Origin: Agelaius tricolor
Taxonomy: Eukaryota > Chordata > Aves > Passeriformes > Icteridae
Direction of reading: 5' to 3'
NCBI GenBank assembly: GCA_023055355.1
Contig: JALJCS010000051.1
Span: 1 to 64,000 of the forward strand
DNA: 64,000 nucleotides
Shown in pieces: positions 10,401 through 22,400 of this stretch. The translations under genes were made by a program, and so were the position numbers. Below the pieces are notes generated by a model, which saw nothing but the letters and a program-made list of their open reading frames with translations, ran no database searches and was not told the origin of the DNA. Numbering within the stretch: the stretch's first letter is position 1; each line of letters begins with the position of its first letter.

Positions 10401-13400
10401 AGATTTTTGGGGTGAATTTTTGGGTGAATCTTGGAGATTTTTGGGGGGATTTTTTTGGGATTTTTGGGGGCATTTTTGGGGATTTTTGGGGGTGAATTCT
10501 GGGAATTTTTGGGGGATTTTTTGGGTGAATTTTGGGCATTTTTGGGGTGATTTTTTGGGTGAATTTTGGGGTGATTTTTTGGTGATTTTTTGGGTGATTT
10601 TTTGTGGATTTTTGGGGCGATTTTTTGGGTGAATTTTGGGGATTTTTGGGGGATTTTTGGCTGAATTTTGGGCATTTTTGGGCGATTTTTTGGGTGAATT
10701 TTGGGCATTTTCGGGTGAATTTTGGGCATTTTTGGGGCGATTTTTCGGGTGATTATTTAGAATTTTTTGGGTGAATTTTGGGCATTTTTGGGGCGATTTT
10801 AGGGGTGAATTTTGGGCATTTTTTGGTGGATTTGGGGGATTTTTTGGGCATTTTTGGGGGCATTTTTGGCTGAATTTTGGGGGTTATTTTTGGGGCAATT
10901 TTTTGGGGGGAATTTTGGAGATTTTTGGGGGCATTTTTTGGGATTTTTGGGGGATTTTTGGGGTGAATTTTGGGGATTTTTGGGTGATTATTTAGAATTT
11001 TTTGGGGATTTTTGGGGCCATTTTTGGGCATTATTGGGGAAATTTTTGGGGTGAATTTTGGGCATTTTTGGGTGATTTTTTTCAATTTTTTGGGCGAATT
11101 CTGGGGATTTTTGGGGGGATTTTTTGGCTGAATTTTGGGGATTTTTTGGCTGAATTTTGGGGATTTTTTGGGTGAATTTTGGGCATTTTTGGCTGAATTT
11201 TTGGGGGATTTTTGAGGTGAATTTTGGGCATTTTGGGGGTTTTTTGGGGTGAGTTTTGTATATTTTTTGGCTGAATTTGGAGCATTTTTGGGGGGATTTT
11301 TTTGGGATTTTTGGGTGAATTTTGTGTAATTTTCGCACGCAAACTTTACTTTCCCCATGACCGATTTCTCTCCAATCCCACCCCAAAATTCCCTTTTTTT
11401 TTCCCCAAATTTCCCATTTTTTTCCCCTTTCCCCCCTCCCAGCCCCCTGCCCCTCCCCCAGCCCCTGAAATTGCCCAAATTCCCGGGAATTTGCCCCATT
11501 TGGGGGAGCCCCGGCTGCAGGAGCTGGGCCTGGGCGGTTGCAGCCCCGTGGGGTTGGTTCAGAACCTTCTGGAATTTCTGCACCTGGAGCTGGGGCTGCC
11601 CTGGGCCGGGGCCATCGCTGCAGGTGAGGGAAAAATGGGGGAAAAATGGGAAAAATGGGAAAAAGGAGGATTTTAGAGGGAAAATTTGGGGGAAAATGGG
11701 GAAAAAATGGGAAAATTGGGTGAAAAATGGGGAAAATTGGGGGAAAACAGGGTAAAAATAGAGAAAAAATGAGGATTTTAAAGGGAAAAATTGGGTGAAA
11801 AAAGGGGGATTTTGGGTGGGAAAATGGGGAAAATGGGGGGAATAATGGGGGGAAATGGGGGAAATAATGGGGGAGATAATGGGGAAAATGGGGGGAAAAT
11901 AATGGGGAAAATAATGGGGAAATAATGGGGAAAATGGGGAAAAATGGGGGAAATAATGGGGGGAAATGGGGGAAATAAGGGGGGAAATAATGGGGGAAAA
12001 TTGGGGGAAAAATGGGGAAATAATGGGGGGAAAATGGGGGAATTGGGAAAATAATGGGGGAAATAATGGGGGGAAATGGGGGAAAAATGGGGGAAAATGG
12101 GGGAAAATAAAGGGGAAAATTGGGGAAATAATGGGGGAAAATAATGCAGAAAATTGGGGAAATAATGGGGGGAATAAAGGGGGAAATAATGGGGGGGGAA
12201 TGGGGGAAATAGTGGGGAAAATAATGGGGAAAATGGGGGAAAAATGGGGAAATAATGGGGAAAATGGGGGAAATAATGGGGGGAAAATGGGGGAAATAAT
12301 GGGGGGAATAATGGGGAAATAATGGGGGAAATAATGGGGAAAAGGGGGAAAGAATGGGGGGAAAATGGGGGGAATTGGGAAAATAATGGGGAAAATAAGG
12401 GGGAAAATAATGGGGAAAATTGGAGGGGAAATGAGGAAAATAATGGGGGGGAAAATTGGGGAAAATGGGGAAATAATGGGAGGAAAATGGGGAAAATAAT
12501 GGGGGAAATAATGGGGAGAAATGGGGGAAATTTGGGGAGAAATGGGGGGAAATGGGGAAAAATGGGAGGAAAATGGGGAAAATAATGGGGGAAATGGGGG
12601 AATTTGGGAAAATAATGGGGGAAAATAATGGGGAAATAATGGGGGAAGAATGGGGGAAATAATGGGGGAAATGGGGGAAAAATGGGAAAATTGGGTGAAA
12701 AAATGGGGAAAAACGGGTTAAAAATGGAGAAAAAAAATGAGGATTTTAGAGGGAAAAATTGGGTGAAAAATGGGGAGTTTGGGTGGGAAAATGGGGAAAA
12801 ATGGGGAAAAATTGGGAAAATGGGGGGAAATTGGGGGGGAAACAGGGAAAATAATGGGGAAAAATGGGGGAAATTGGGAAAAAATGGGAGAAATGGGGGA
12901 AAATGGGAAAAAAATGAGGATTTTAGAGGGAAAAAATGGGTGAAAAAGGGGAAAAATGGGGAAAATTGAGGGGAAATTGGGGGGAAATGGGGGAAAATAA
13001 TGGGGAAAAAATGGGAAAAATGGGGGGAAAATTGGGGGAAATGGGGGAAATTGGGAAAAGGGGGAAAATGGGGGAAATAATGGGGAAAATTGGGGGGAAG
13101 TTGGGAAAAATTGGGAGAAAAATGGGGGAGAATTGGGGGCAAATGGGGAAAATAATGGGGAGGGAATTGGGGGGAAAATAATGGGGGAAAATGGGGGAGA
13201 ATTGGGAAAAAAGGGGAAATGGGGGAAATTGGGAACAATGGGGGGAAATTGGGGGGAAAATGGGAAAAATGGAGAAATGGAGGAAAATTGGGGGAAAATG
13301 GGGGGAAATGGGGAAAATGGGGGAGACTGGGGGGAAATGGAAAAAATCATGGGGGAAAATTGGGGGAAATTGGAGGAAAATGGGGGAAATTGGGAAAAAT

Positions 13401-16400
13401 GGGGGGAAAATTGGGGGGAAATGGGAGAAAATGGGGATTTTGGCGTTTTGGGGTCACATTTTGTGGGGTTTTGGGTCAAACTTTTGGGGTTTTGGGGTCA
13501 GATTTTGGGGCTTTTGTGCCCAATTTTGGGGTTTTAAGGCTGAGATTTTGTGGGGTTTTGGGGTCACATTTTAGGGTCAGATTTTGGGCTTTTGGGGTCA
13601 GGTTTTGAGGCTTTTGGGCTCAAATTTTGTGGGGTTTTGGGGTCGAACTTTCGGGGTTTTTGGGTCACGTTTTGGGCTCAGATTTTGGGGTTCTGGGGTC
13701 AAATTTTGGTGTTTCAGGCTGTGATTTTTTGGTTTTTCCTCCAACTTTTCTGTTTTCCCATCCAATTTTTGCTGTTTTCTCCTCCCTGAAATCCCCAAAC
13801 CCCCTGAATTTTGTATTTTCCCTTTACCAAAATCCCCAAACCCCCTGAATTTGGTATTTTCCCCTCACAAACCTCCCCAAACCCCCTGAATTTTGTATTT
13901 TCTCCTCCCGAAATGCCCTGAATTTGGTATTTTCCCCTCACAAAAGGCCCCAAATCCCCTGAATTTTGTATTTTCCCCTCACAAATCCCCTGAATTTTGT
14001 ATTTTCCTCTCACCAAATGCCCTGAATTTTGCATTTTTCCCTCACAAAAATCCCTGAATTTTGTATTTTCCCCTCCCCAAATGCCCAGAATTTGATGTTT
14101 TGCCCTCACCAAAGGCCCTGAATTTTGTATTTTCCTCTCCCCAAATCCTCTAAATTTTGTATTTTCCCCTCACAAAAAGCCCTGAATTTTGTATTTTCCC
14201 CTCTCCAAGTCCCCTGTATTTTTTATTTTCCCCTCACCAAATGCCCTGAATTTTGCATTTTCCCCTCACAAACCCCCTGAATTTTGTATTTTCCCCTCAC
14301 AAAATCCCTGAATTTTGTATTTTCCCCTCACAAAAAGCCCTGAATTTTGTATTTTCCCCTCACAAATCTCCCCAAATGCCCTGAATTTTGCATTTTCCCC
14401 TCACAAATCCCCTGAATTTTGTATTTTCCCCTCACAAAAATCTCTGAATTTTGTATTTTCCCCTCACAAAAAGTCCTGAATTTTGTATTTTCCCCTCACG
14501 AAATGCCCTGAATTTGGTGTTTTCCCTTACACAAAAATCCTGAATTTTATATTTTCCCCTCACAAATCCCCTGAATTTTGTATTTTCCCCTCACAAACCC
14601 CTTGAATTTTGCATTTTCCCCTCACAAATCCCCTGAATTTTGCATTTTCCCCTCACAAAATGCCCCAAATCCCCTGAATTTGGTATTTTCCCCTCACAAA
14701 CCTCCCCAAATGCCCTGAATTTGGTGTTTTCCCCTCACAAAAATCCTGAATTTAGTGTCTTCCCCTCACCAAATGCCCTGAATTTGGTGTTTTCCCCTCA
14801 CAAAAATCCCTGAATTTTGTATTTTCCCCTCACAAATCTCCCCAAACCCCCAGAATTTTGTATTTTCCCCTCACAAAATGCCCTGAATTTTGTATTTTCC
14901 CCTCACAAAATGCCCTGAATTTTGTATTTTCCCCTCACAAAAGTCCTGAATTTGGTATTTTCCCCTCACAAACCTCCCCAAACCCCCTGAATTTGGTATT
15001 TTCCCTTTACCAAAATTTCCCAAATCCCCTAAATTTTGCATTTTCCCCTCACAAACGCCCTGAATTTTGTGTTTTCCCCTCTCAAACCTCCCAAGTGCCC
15101 TGAATTTTGTATTTTCCCCTCACAAAAATCTCTGAATTTTGTATTTTCCCCTCACAAAAAGTCCTGAATTTTGTATTTTCCCCTCACAAAAATCCCTGAA
15201 TTTGGTATTTTCCCCTCACAAACCTCCCCAAATGCCCTGAATTTGGTGTTTTCCCTCACAAAAATCCTGAATTTAGTGTCTTCCCCTCACCAAATCCCCT
15301 AAATTTTGTATTTTCCCCTCCCCAAATGCCCTGAATTTGGTATTTTCCTCTCACAAAAATCCCTGAATTTGGTATTTTCCCCTCACAAAAGGCCCCAAAT
15401 GCCCTGAATTTGGTGTTTTCCCCCTCACAAACCCCCTGAATTTTGCATTTTCCCCTCACAAACCCCCTGAATTTTGTATTTTCCCCTCACAAATCCCCTG
15501 AATTTTGCATTTTCCCCTCACAAACCCCCTGAATTTTGCATTTTCCCCTCACAAAAATCCCTGAATTTGGTGTCTTCCCCTCACAAAAATCCCCTGAATT
15601 TTTTATTTTCCGCTCACCGAAGGCCCTAAATTTTGCATTTTCTCCTCACCAAAGCCCCAGAATTTTGTATTTTCCCCTCACAAACCTCCCCAAACCCCCA
15701 GAATTTTGCATTTTCCCCTCACAAACCCCCAGAATTTTGCATTTTCCCCTCACAGACCCCCTGAATTTTGCATTTTCCCCTCACAAACCCCCAGAATTTT
15801 GCATTTTCCCCTCACAAACCCCCTGAATTTCGCATTTTCCCCTCCCAAACCCCCTGAATTTTGTATTTTCCCCTCACAAAATGCCCCAAACCCCCTAAAT
15901 TTTGCATTTTCCCCTCACAAACCCCCTGAATTTTGTATTTTCCCCTCACAAAAATCCCTGAATTTTGTATTTTCCCCTCACAAAAAGTCCTGAATTTTGC
16001 ATTTTCCCCTCACAAACCCCCTGAATTTCGCATTTTCCCCTCCCAAACCCCCTGAATTTTGTATTTTCCCCTCACAAAAGGCCCCAAACCCCCAGAATTT
16101 TGCATTTTCCCCTCCCAAACCCCCTGAATTTTGCATTTTCCCCTCACAAAAGGCCCCAAACCCCCAGAATTTTGTATTTTCTCCTCACCAAATGCCCTGA
16201 ATTTGGTGTTTTCCCCTCACAATCCCCCTGAATTTTGCATTTTCCCCTCACAAAAAGCCCCAAACCCCCAGAATTTTGCACTTTCCTCTCCCAAACCCCC
16301 TGAATTTTGTATTTTCCCCTCACAAAAGGCCCCAAACCCCCTGAATTTTGCATTTTCCCCTCCCAAACCCCCTGAATTTTGCATTTTCCCCTCCCAAACC

Positions 16401-19400
16401 CCCTGAATTTTGTATTTTCCCCTCACAAACCCCCTGAATTTTGCATTTTCCCCTCACAAAAGGCCCCAAACCCCCTGAATTTTGCATTTTCCCCTCACAA
16501 AAATCCCTGAACTTGGTGTTTTCTCCTCACGCTAAATCTCCCCAAACCCCCTGAATTTTGCATTTTCCCCTCACAAACCTCCCCAAACCCCCAGAATTTT
16601 GCATTTTCCCCTCCCAAACCCCCAGAATTTTGTATTTTTTACCTTTTCCAGGCACAGTCGGTGTCCGGCTGCTGCTGCTGCCGCTGGTGCTGCGGGGCCA
16701 GCGCGAGGCCGCGGAACGGACCCCAACCAGGGTGGGTGGGGAAAATGGGGCAAAAACAGTGAAAAAATAGAGAAAATCGGGTGAAAAATGGTGGGAAAAT
16801 GGGGGGGGGAAATGGGGGAAAATGGGGGGAAAATTGGGTGAAAAATGGGGGAAAATTGGGGGGAAAATGGGGGGAAAAATGGGGGGGAAAATTGGGGGAA
16901 AAATGCTGGGAAAAAATGGAGAAAAATGGGGGAGAAATTTGGTGAAAAATGGGGGAGAAATTCGGTGAAAAAGTGGGGATTTTACGGGGAAAATCGGGTA
17001 AAAAATGGGGGGAAATGGGGAAAAAATGGGGGGGATATGGGAAAATTGGGGGAAAAATGGGGGGAAATTGGGGGGAAAAATGGGGAAAATTGGCTGAAAA
17101 ACGGGGAAAACGGGAGAAATGGGGAAAAATGGGGAAAATTGGGGGGGAAGTGGGGAAGATTGGGGGAAAAATGGGGGAGAAATGGGGAAAATTGGGTGGA
17201 AAATGGTAAAAAAATGGGGGAAATTGGGTGGGGAAATTGGGGAAAATTGGGGAAAATTGGGTGAAAAACGGGGGAAAAATGAGGGGAAAAAGGGGAAAAT
17301 TGGGTGAAAAATGAGGGGAAAATGGGGGAAAAATGGGAAAAATTGGGAGGAAATGGGGAAAAATGGGGAAAATTGGGTGAAAAACACAGGAGAAATGGGG
17401 AAAAATGAGGATTTTAGAGGGGAAAATGGGGGGAAATGGGGAAAATTGGGTGAAAAAATGGGGAAAATTGACTGAAAAACGGGAAAAACGGAGAAATGGG
17501 GAAACAATGGGGAAAATTGGGGGGGGAAGTGGGGAAAATTGGGGTGAAAAAATGTTGGAAAATTGGGGGAAAAATGGGGGGGAAAATGGGGGAAAAAATG
17601 GGGGGGAAATGGGGAAAAATGGGGGGAATTGGGTGAAAAACGCGGGAGAAATGGAGGAAAAATGGGGATTTTTGGGGGGTAAATTGGGTAAAAAATGGTG
17701 AAAAAATAATGGGGGAGAAATGGGGAAAATCGGGTGAAAAATGGGGGAAAATTGGGGGGGGAAATGGGGAAAATGGGGGAAAAATGAGGGGAAATGGAGG
17801 GAAAAATGGGGGGGAAATTGGGGAAAAATGGGGAAGAATGGGGAAAAATGGGTGAAAAACTGAGGAAAACTGAGGGAAAAATGGGGAAAATGGGGGGGAA
17901 ATGGGGGAAAACGGGGGGGAAAATGGGGAAAATGGGGGAAAAATGGGGGAAATGGGGAAAATGGGGAGAAATTGGGGGGAAATTGAGGGGAAAAATGGGA
18001 AATGGGGGGGAAAACGGGGGGGAAATGGGGGGAAAAATGGGGAATTTAGGAGAAAAAATGGGGAAAATCGGGTGAAAAACAGTGAAAAAATGGGGGAAAA
18101 ATGGGGAAAATTGGAAATTGGGTGGGAAATGGGGAAAAATGGGGGAAAATGGGTGAAAAACAGTGAAAAAATGGACAAAATTGGGTGAAAAATGGTGAAA
18201 AAATGGGGGAAAATGGGGGAAAAATGGGGGAAAAACAGCGAAAAAATGGAGAAAATCGGGTGAAAAATGGTGAAAAAATGGGGGCAGAAATGGGGAAAAT
18301 GGGGGGAAAAATGGTGGGAAAATGGTGGAAAAATCGGGATTTTAGGGGGACATATTGGGTGAAAAATGGGGAAAATGGGGGAAAATTGGGGGGAAAATGG
18401 GGAAGAATGGGGGAAAAATGGGGGAAAAATGGGGAAATTGGGTGAAAAATGGGGGAAAATTGGGTGAAAAATGGGGAATTTAGGAGAAAAAATGGGGAAA
18501 ATCGGGTGAAAAACGGTGAAAAAATGGGGGAAAATTGGGTGGGAAATGGGGAAAAATGGGGGAAAATGGGTGAAGAACAGTGAAAAAATGGAGAAAATCG
18601 GGTGAAAAATGGTGAAAAAATGGGGGGAAATGGGGGGAAAATGGGGAAAAAATGGGGAAGAAATAGGGGAAAAACAGCGAAAAAATGGAGAAAATCAGGT
18701 GAAAAATGGTGAAAAAATGGGGAAAATGGGGGGAAAAATGGTGGGAAAATGGTGGAAAAATCGGGATTTTAGGGGGACATATTGGGTGAAAAATGGGGAA
18801 AATGGGGGAAAATGGGGAAAAGTGGGGAAAAATGGGGGGAAATGGGGAAAAATGGGGGGAAAATGGGGAGGAAGTGGGGAAAATTGGGTGAAAAATGTGG
18901 AAAATTGGGGGAAAAATGGAGGGAAAATGCTGGAAAAAATGGGGAAAATGGGTGAAAACCGGTGACAAAATGGGGATTTTTAGGTGAAAAATGGGGAAAA
19001 AGATGGGGAAAATTGGGTGGAAAATAGTGATAAAATGGGGGGAAATGGGGAAAAATGGGGGGGGGAATGGGGGGAAAAATGGGGGAAAATTGGGGGGAAA
19101 ATGGGGGAAAAATGGGGGAAATCGGGTGAAAAATGGGGAAAAATGGGGGGAAAAATTGGGTGAAAAAATGGGGATTTTAGGAGAAAAATTGGGTGAAAAA
19201 TGGGGGAAAAATGGTGGAAAAATCGGGATTTTAGGGGGACACATTGGGTGAAAAATGGGGGAAAAAATGGGGGAAAATTGGGGGGGAAATGGGGAAGAAT
19301 GGGGGGAAAAATGCTGGGAAAAAATGGGGGAAAATTGGGATAAAAATGGGGGAAAATTGGGAGAAAAATGGGGGAGAAATTGGGGAAAAATAGAGAAAAA

Positions 19401-22400
19401 TTAGGTGGAAAAAAATGAGGAAAAAACGGGAAAAATGGGGAAAATGGCGGGAAAACGGGAGAAATGGGGAAAAAATGGGGATTTTTAGGGGGGTAAATTG
19501 GGTGGAAAATGGAGAAAAAATGGGGAAAATTTGGTGAAAAACAAGGGGAAAATGGGGGGAAAAATGCTGGGAAAAATGGGGAAAATTGGGGGGAAAAGGG
19601 GGAAAAATGGGGATTTTAGGGGGAATATGGGGGAAAAATGAGGAATTTAGAGGAGTAAATTGGGTGGGAAAATGGGGGGAAAAACAGGGGAGAAATGAGA
19701 GAAAAATAGCGATTTTTAGGGGGGTAAATTGGGTGAAAAATGGGGGAAAAATGAGGAAAATTGAGTGAAAAACGAGGGGAAAATGGGGGGCAATTGGGGG
19801 AAATGGAGGAAAATGGGGGAAAAATGGGGAAAATCGGGTGAAAAATGGGGGAGAAATGGGGGGAAAAAATGGGGAAAATTGGGGGAAAATGGGGGAAAAA
19901 TGCTGGAAAAAATGGGGAAAATTGGGGGGTTTTAGAGGGAAAAATTGGGTGGGAAATTGGGTGAAAAATGGGGGAAATTGGGTGAGAAACAGTGGAAAAC
20001 TGGGGATTTTAGGGGAAAAAATGGGGAAAATTTGGTGAAAAATGGGTGAAAAACGGGGGAAAAATGTGGGGGAAATGGGGGGAGAATGGGTAAAATTGGA
20101 GGAAAAATGGGGAAAATTGGGGAAAAATGGGGAAAATCGGGTGAAAAATGGTGAGAAATGGGGAAAAATGGGGATTTTAGGGGGAAAATGGGGATTTTAG
20201 AGGGAAAAATGGGGAAAATGGGGAAATTGGGGGCATTGGGGGAAAATGGGGGGGAAATGGGGAAAATGGGGGAAAATTGGGATAAAAATGGGGGAAATTG
20301 GTGGTAAATGGTGAAAATTGGATAAAAAATGGGGAAATTTGGGTGAAAAATGGGGAGAAATGGGGAAAAAATGAGGATTTTAGTGGGGTAAATTGGGTGA
20401 AAACAGTGGAAAAATTGGGATTTTAGAGGGAAACATTGGGTGGAAAATGGGGAAAAAAAGGGAAAAATTATGGGGAAAAATGGGGAAAATTGGGTGAAAA
20501 ATTGGCTGAAAAATGGGGAAAAATGAGGATTTTAGGGGGAAAAATTGGGTGGGAAATGGTGAAAAAATAGGGATTTTAGGGGGTAAATTGGGTGAAAAAT
20601 GGGAGGAAAATGGAAGGGAAAAATGAGGATTTGAGGTGAAAAGTTGGTGGACAAAATGGGGATTTTGGGTGGAAAAATGGGGAAAATTTGGGTGAAAAAC
20701 GGTGAAAAAATGGGGTTAAATGAGCAAAAATGGGGGTGAAATGATGAAAAAATTGGGTTGGAGGGGCGTGGCTTAAGGATTGTGGGCGTGGCTTATTGGT
20801 TTGTGGGCGTGGCCTCAAAGTTTTGGGGGTGGGGGGCGAAATTTGGGTGAAAAGAGATGAAAAATGGGGTTAAAATGCAGAAAAATGGGGATTAAAAAGC
20901 CCAAAACGGGATCGAAATGGGCGTGGCTTAAGGGTTGTGGGCGTGGCTTATTGACTTGTGGGCGTGGCCTCAAAGTTTGTGGAATGGGAGATGAAATTTC
21001 GGTGAAAAAAGGTGAAAAAGTGGAGTTAAAATGCACAAAAATTGGGTTAAAGGGGCGTGGCTTGACGCTTGTGGGCGTGGTTTAGTGGATTGTGGGCGTG
21101 GCCTTAAACCTGTGGGGTGGGAGGCAAAATTTGGATGAAAATAGGCAAAAAATGAGGTGAAAATGACCAAAAATGGGGGTTTGTGGGCGTGGCTTAATGG
21201 TTGTGGGCGTGGTTTGTGCGATTGTGGGCGTGGCCTAAAATTTGGACAGATTTGGGATGGCGGGGAGGTGAAATTTGGGTGAAAAAAGCCCAAAAATTGG
21301 GATAAAAATGGCCAAAAATGGGGTTAAAAAGCAGCAAAATTGGCTCAAAGGGGCGTGGCTTACAGTTGGTGGGCGTGGCTTAAGGATTGTGGGTGTGGCC
21401 TAATTTGGACTGGGAGGGGCCACAATTTTGGGATGTAAATTACGGAAGCCACAGGGGGAAATTGCCATATATGGGCATGACAGAATTTTAGTGTTAAAAC
21501 CTCCAAATTTGGTCCTAAAGGGGCGTGGTCCCGCCTCATTATGTGCTTGTCTTATTCCATATATGGGCATCGAGTGGGTGTGGCTTATCCTTAAAGGGAC
21601 CTCACCCCATTTTCATTTTTGTGGGGTTTTTTTACCTTTTTTTGGTTTTTTCTCAATTTTGGTGGGCGTGGCTTGGCTGAGGTGGGTGTGGCCTGCCTGA
21701 GATGGGCGTGGCCTAAATTGGAGTGGGAGGGGCTAAAATGAAGGAATTCTAAATGAAAAATTACCTTAAATGGGCATGTCCTTATATGGGCATTGCTAAA
21801 TTTAAAAGTTAACGCCCCCAAATTTTGTCCAAAAGGGGCGTGGCCTCACTTACCTCATTATTTGTATGCCCTATTCCATATATGGGCATTAAGTGGGCGT
21901 GGCTTACTCTTAAAGGGACCTCACCCTATTTGAATTTCTGTTGAGTTTTTCAGGGTTTTTGTGGCTGTTCCTTGTCTGAGGGGGCGTGGCCTAAATGAGA
22001 GTGGGAGGAGCTTAAAAATTGGGTCCAATAATGGGAACAGGGCATGACCTTATATGGGCATGACCATTGTTTAAGGTGGAACCACCCAAATTTGGTAAAG
22101 TGGGCGTGGCCTCATGTGCCCCATCCATTACAGCCACAAACCCCCATTTAAGGACATCAAGTGGGCGTGGCTTGTTCTTAAAGGGACCTCGCCCTATTTT
22201 AATTTTTTATTATTTTTCCTTTTTTTTTGTTGTTTTTTCCTGGATTTTGGGGGCGGGGCTTGCCGGCCATGCCCTTTTGGACTGACCACGCCCCTTTTTA
22301 ACCCCTCAGTGGCCGTGGCCTACTCAGAATTGGTGTCGTACCAGCGACGTCACAACGTGAATCCGCTCCGGGGCTTCCTGGTGCCCCTCGTGCAGGTTTG

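Noticed and set aside
11778..13238. 486-codon minus-strand frame rich in Phe, Pro and Ser
   Set aside because: Pure translation of a purine minisatellite lacking stops in that frame. It lies wholly in OXA1L intron 3.
13441..13800. TTTTGGGG runs resembling ciliate telomere repeats
   Set aside because: The runs are interrupted by TCA and irregular. Other introns have similar G/T repeats, and there is no chromosome end.
20750..22290. GGGCGTGGC array as an enhancer of Sp/KLF sites
   Set aside because: The motif is part of longer tandem units and recurs in other introns. There is no evidence of regulation beyond composition.
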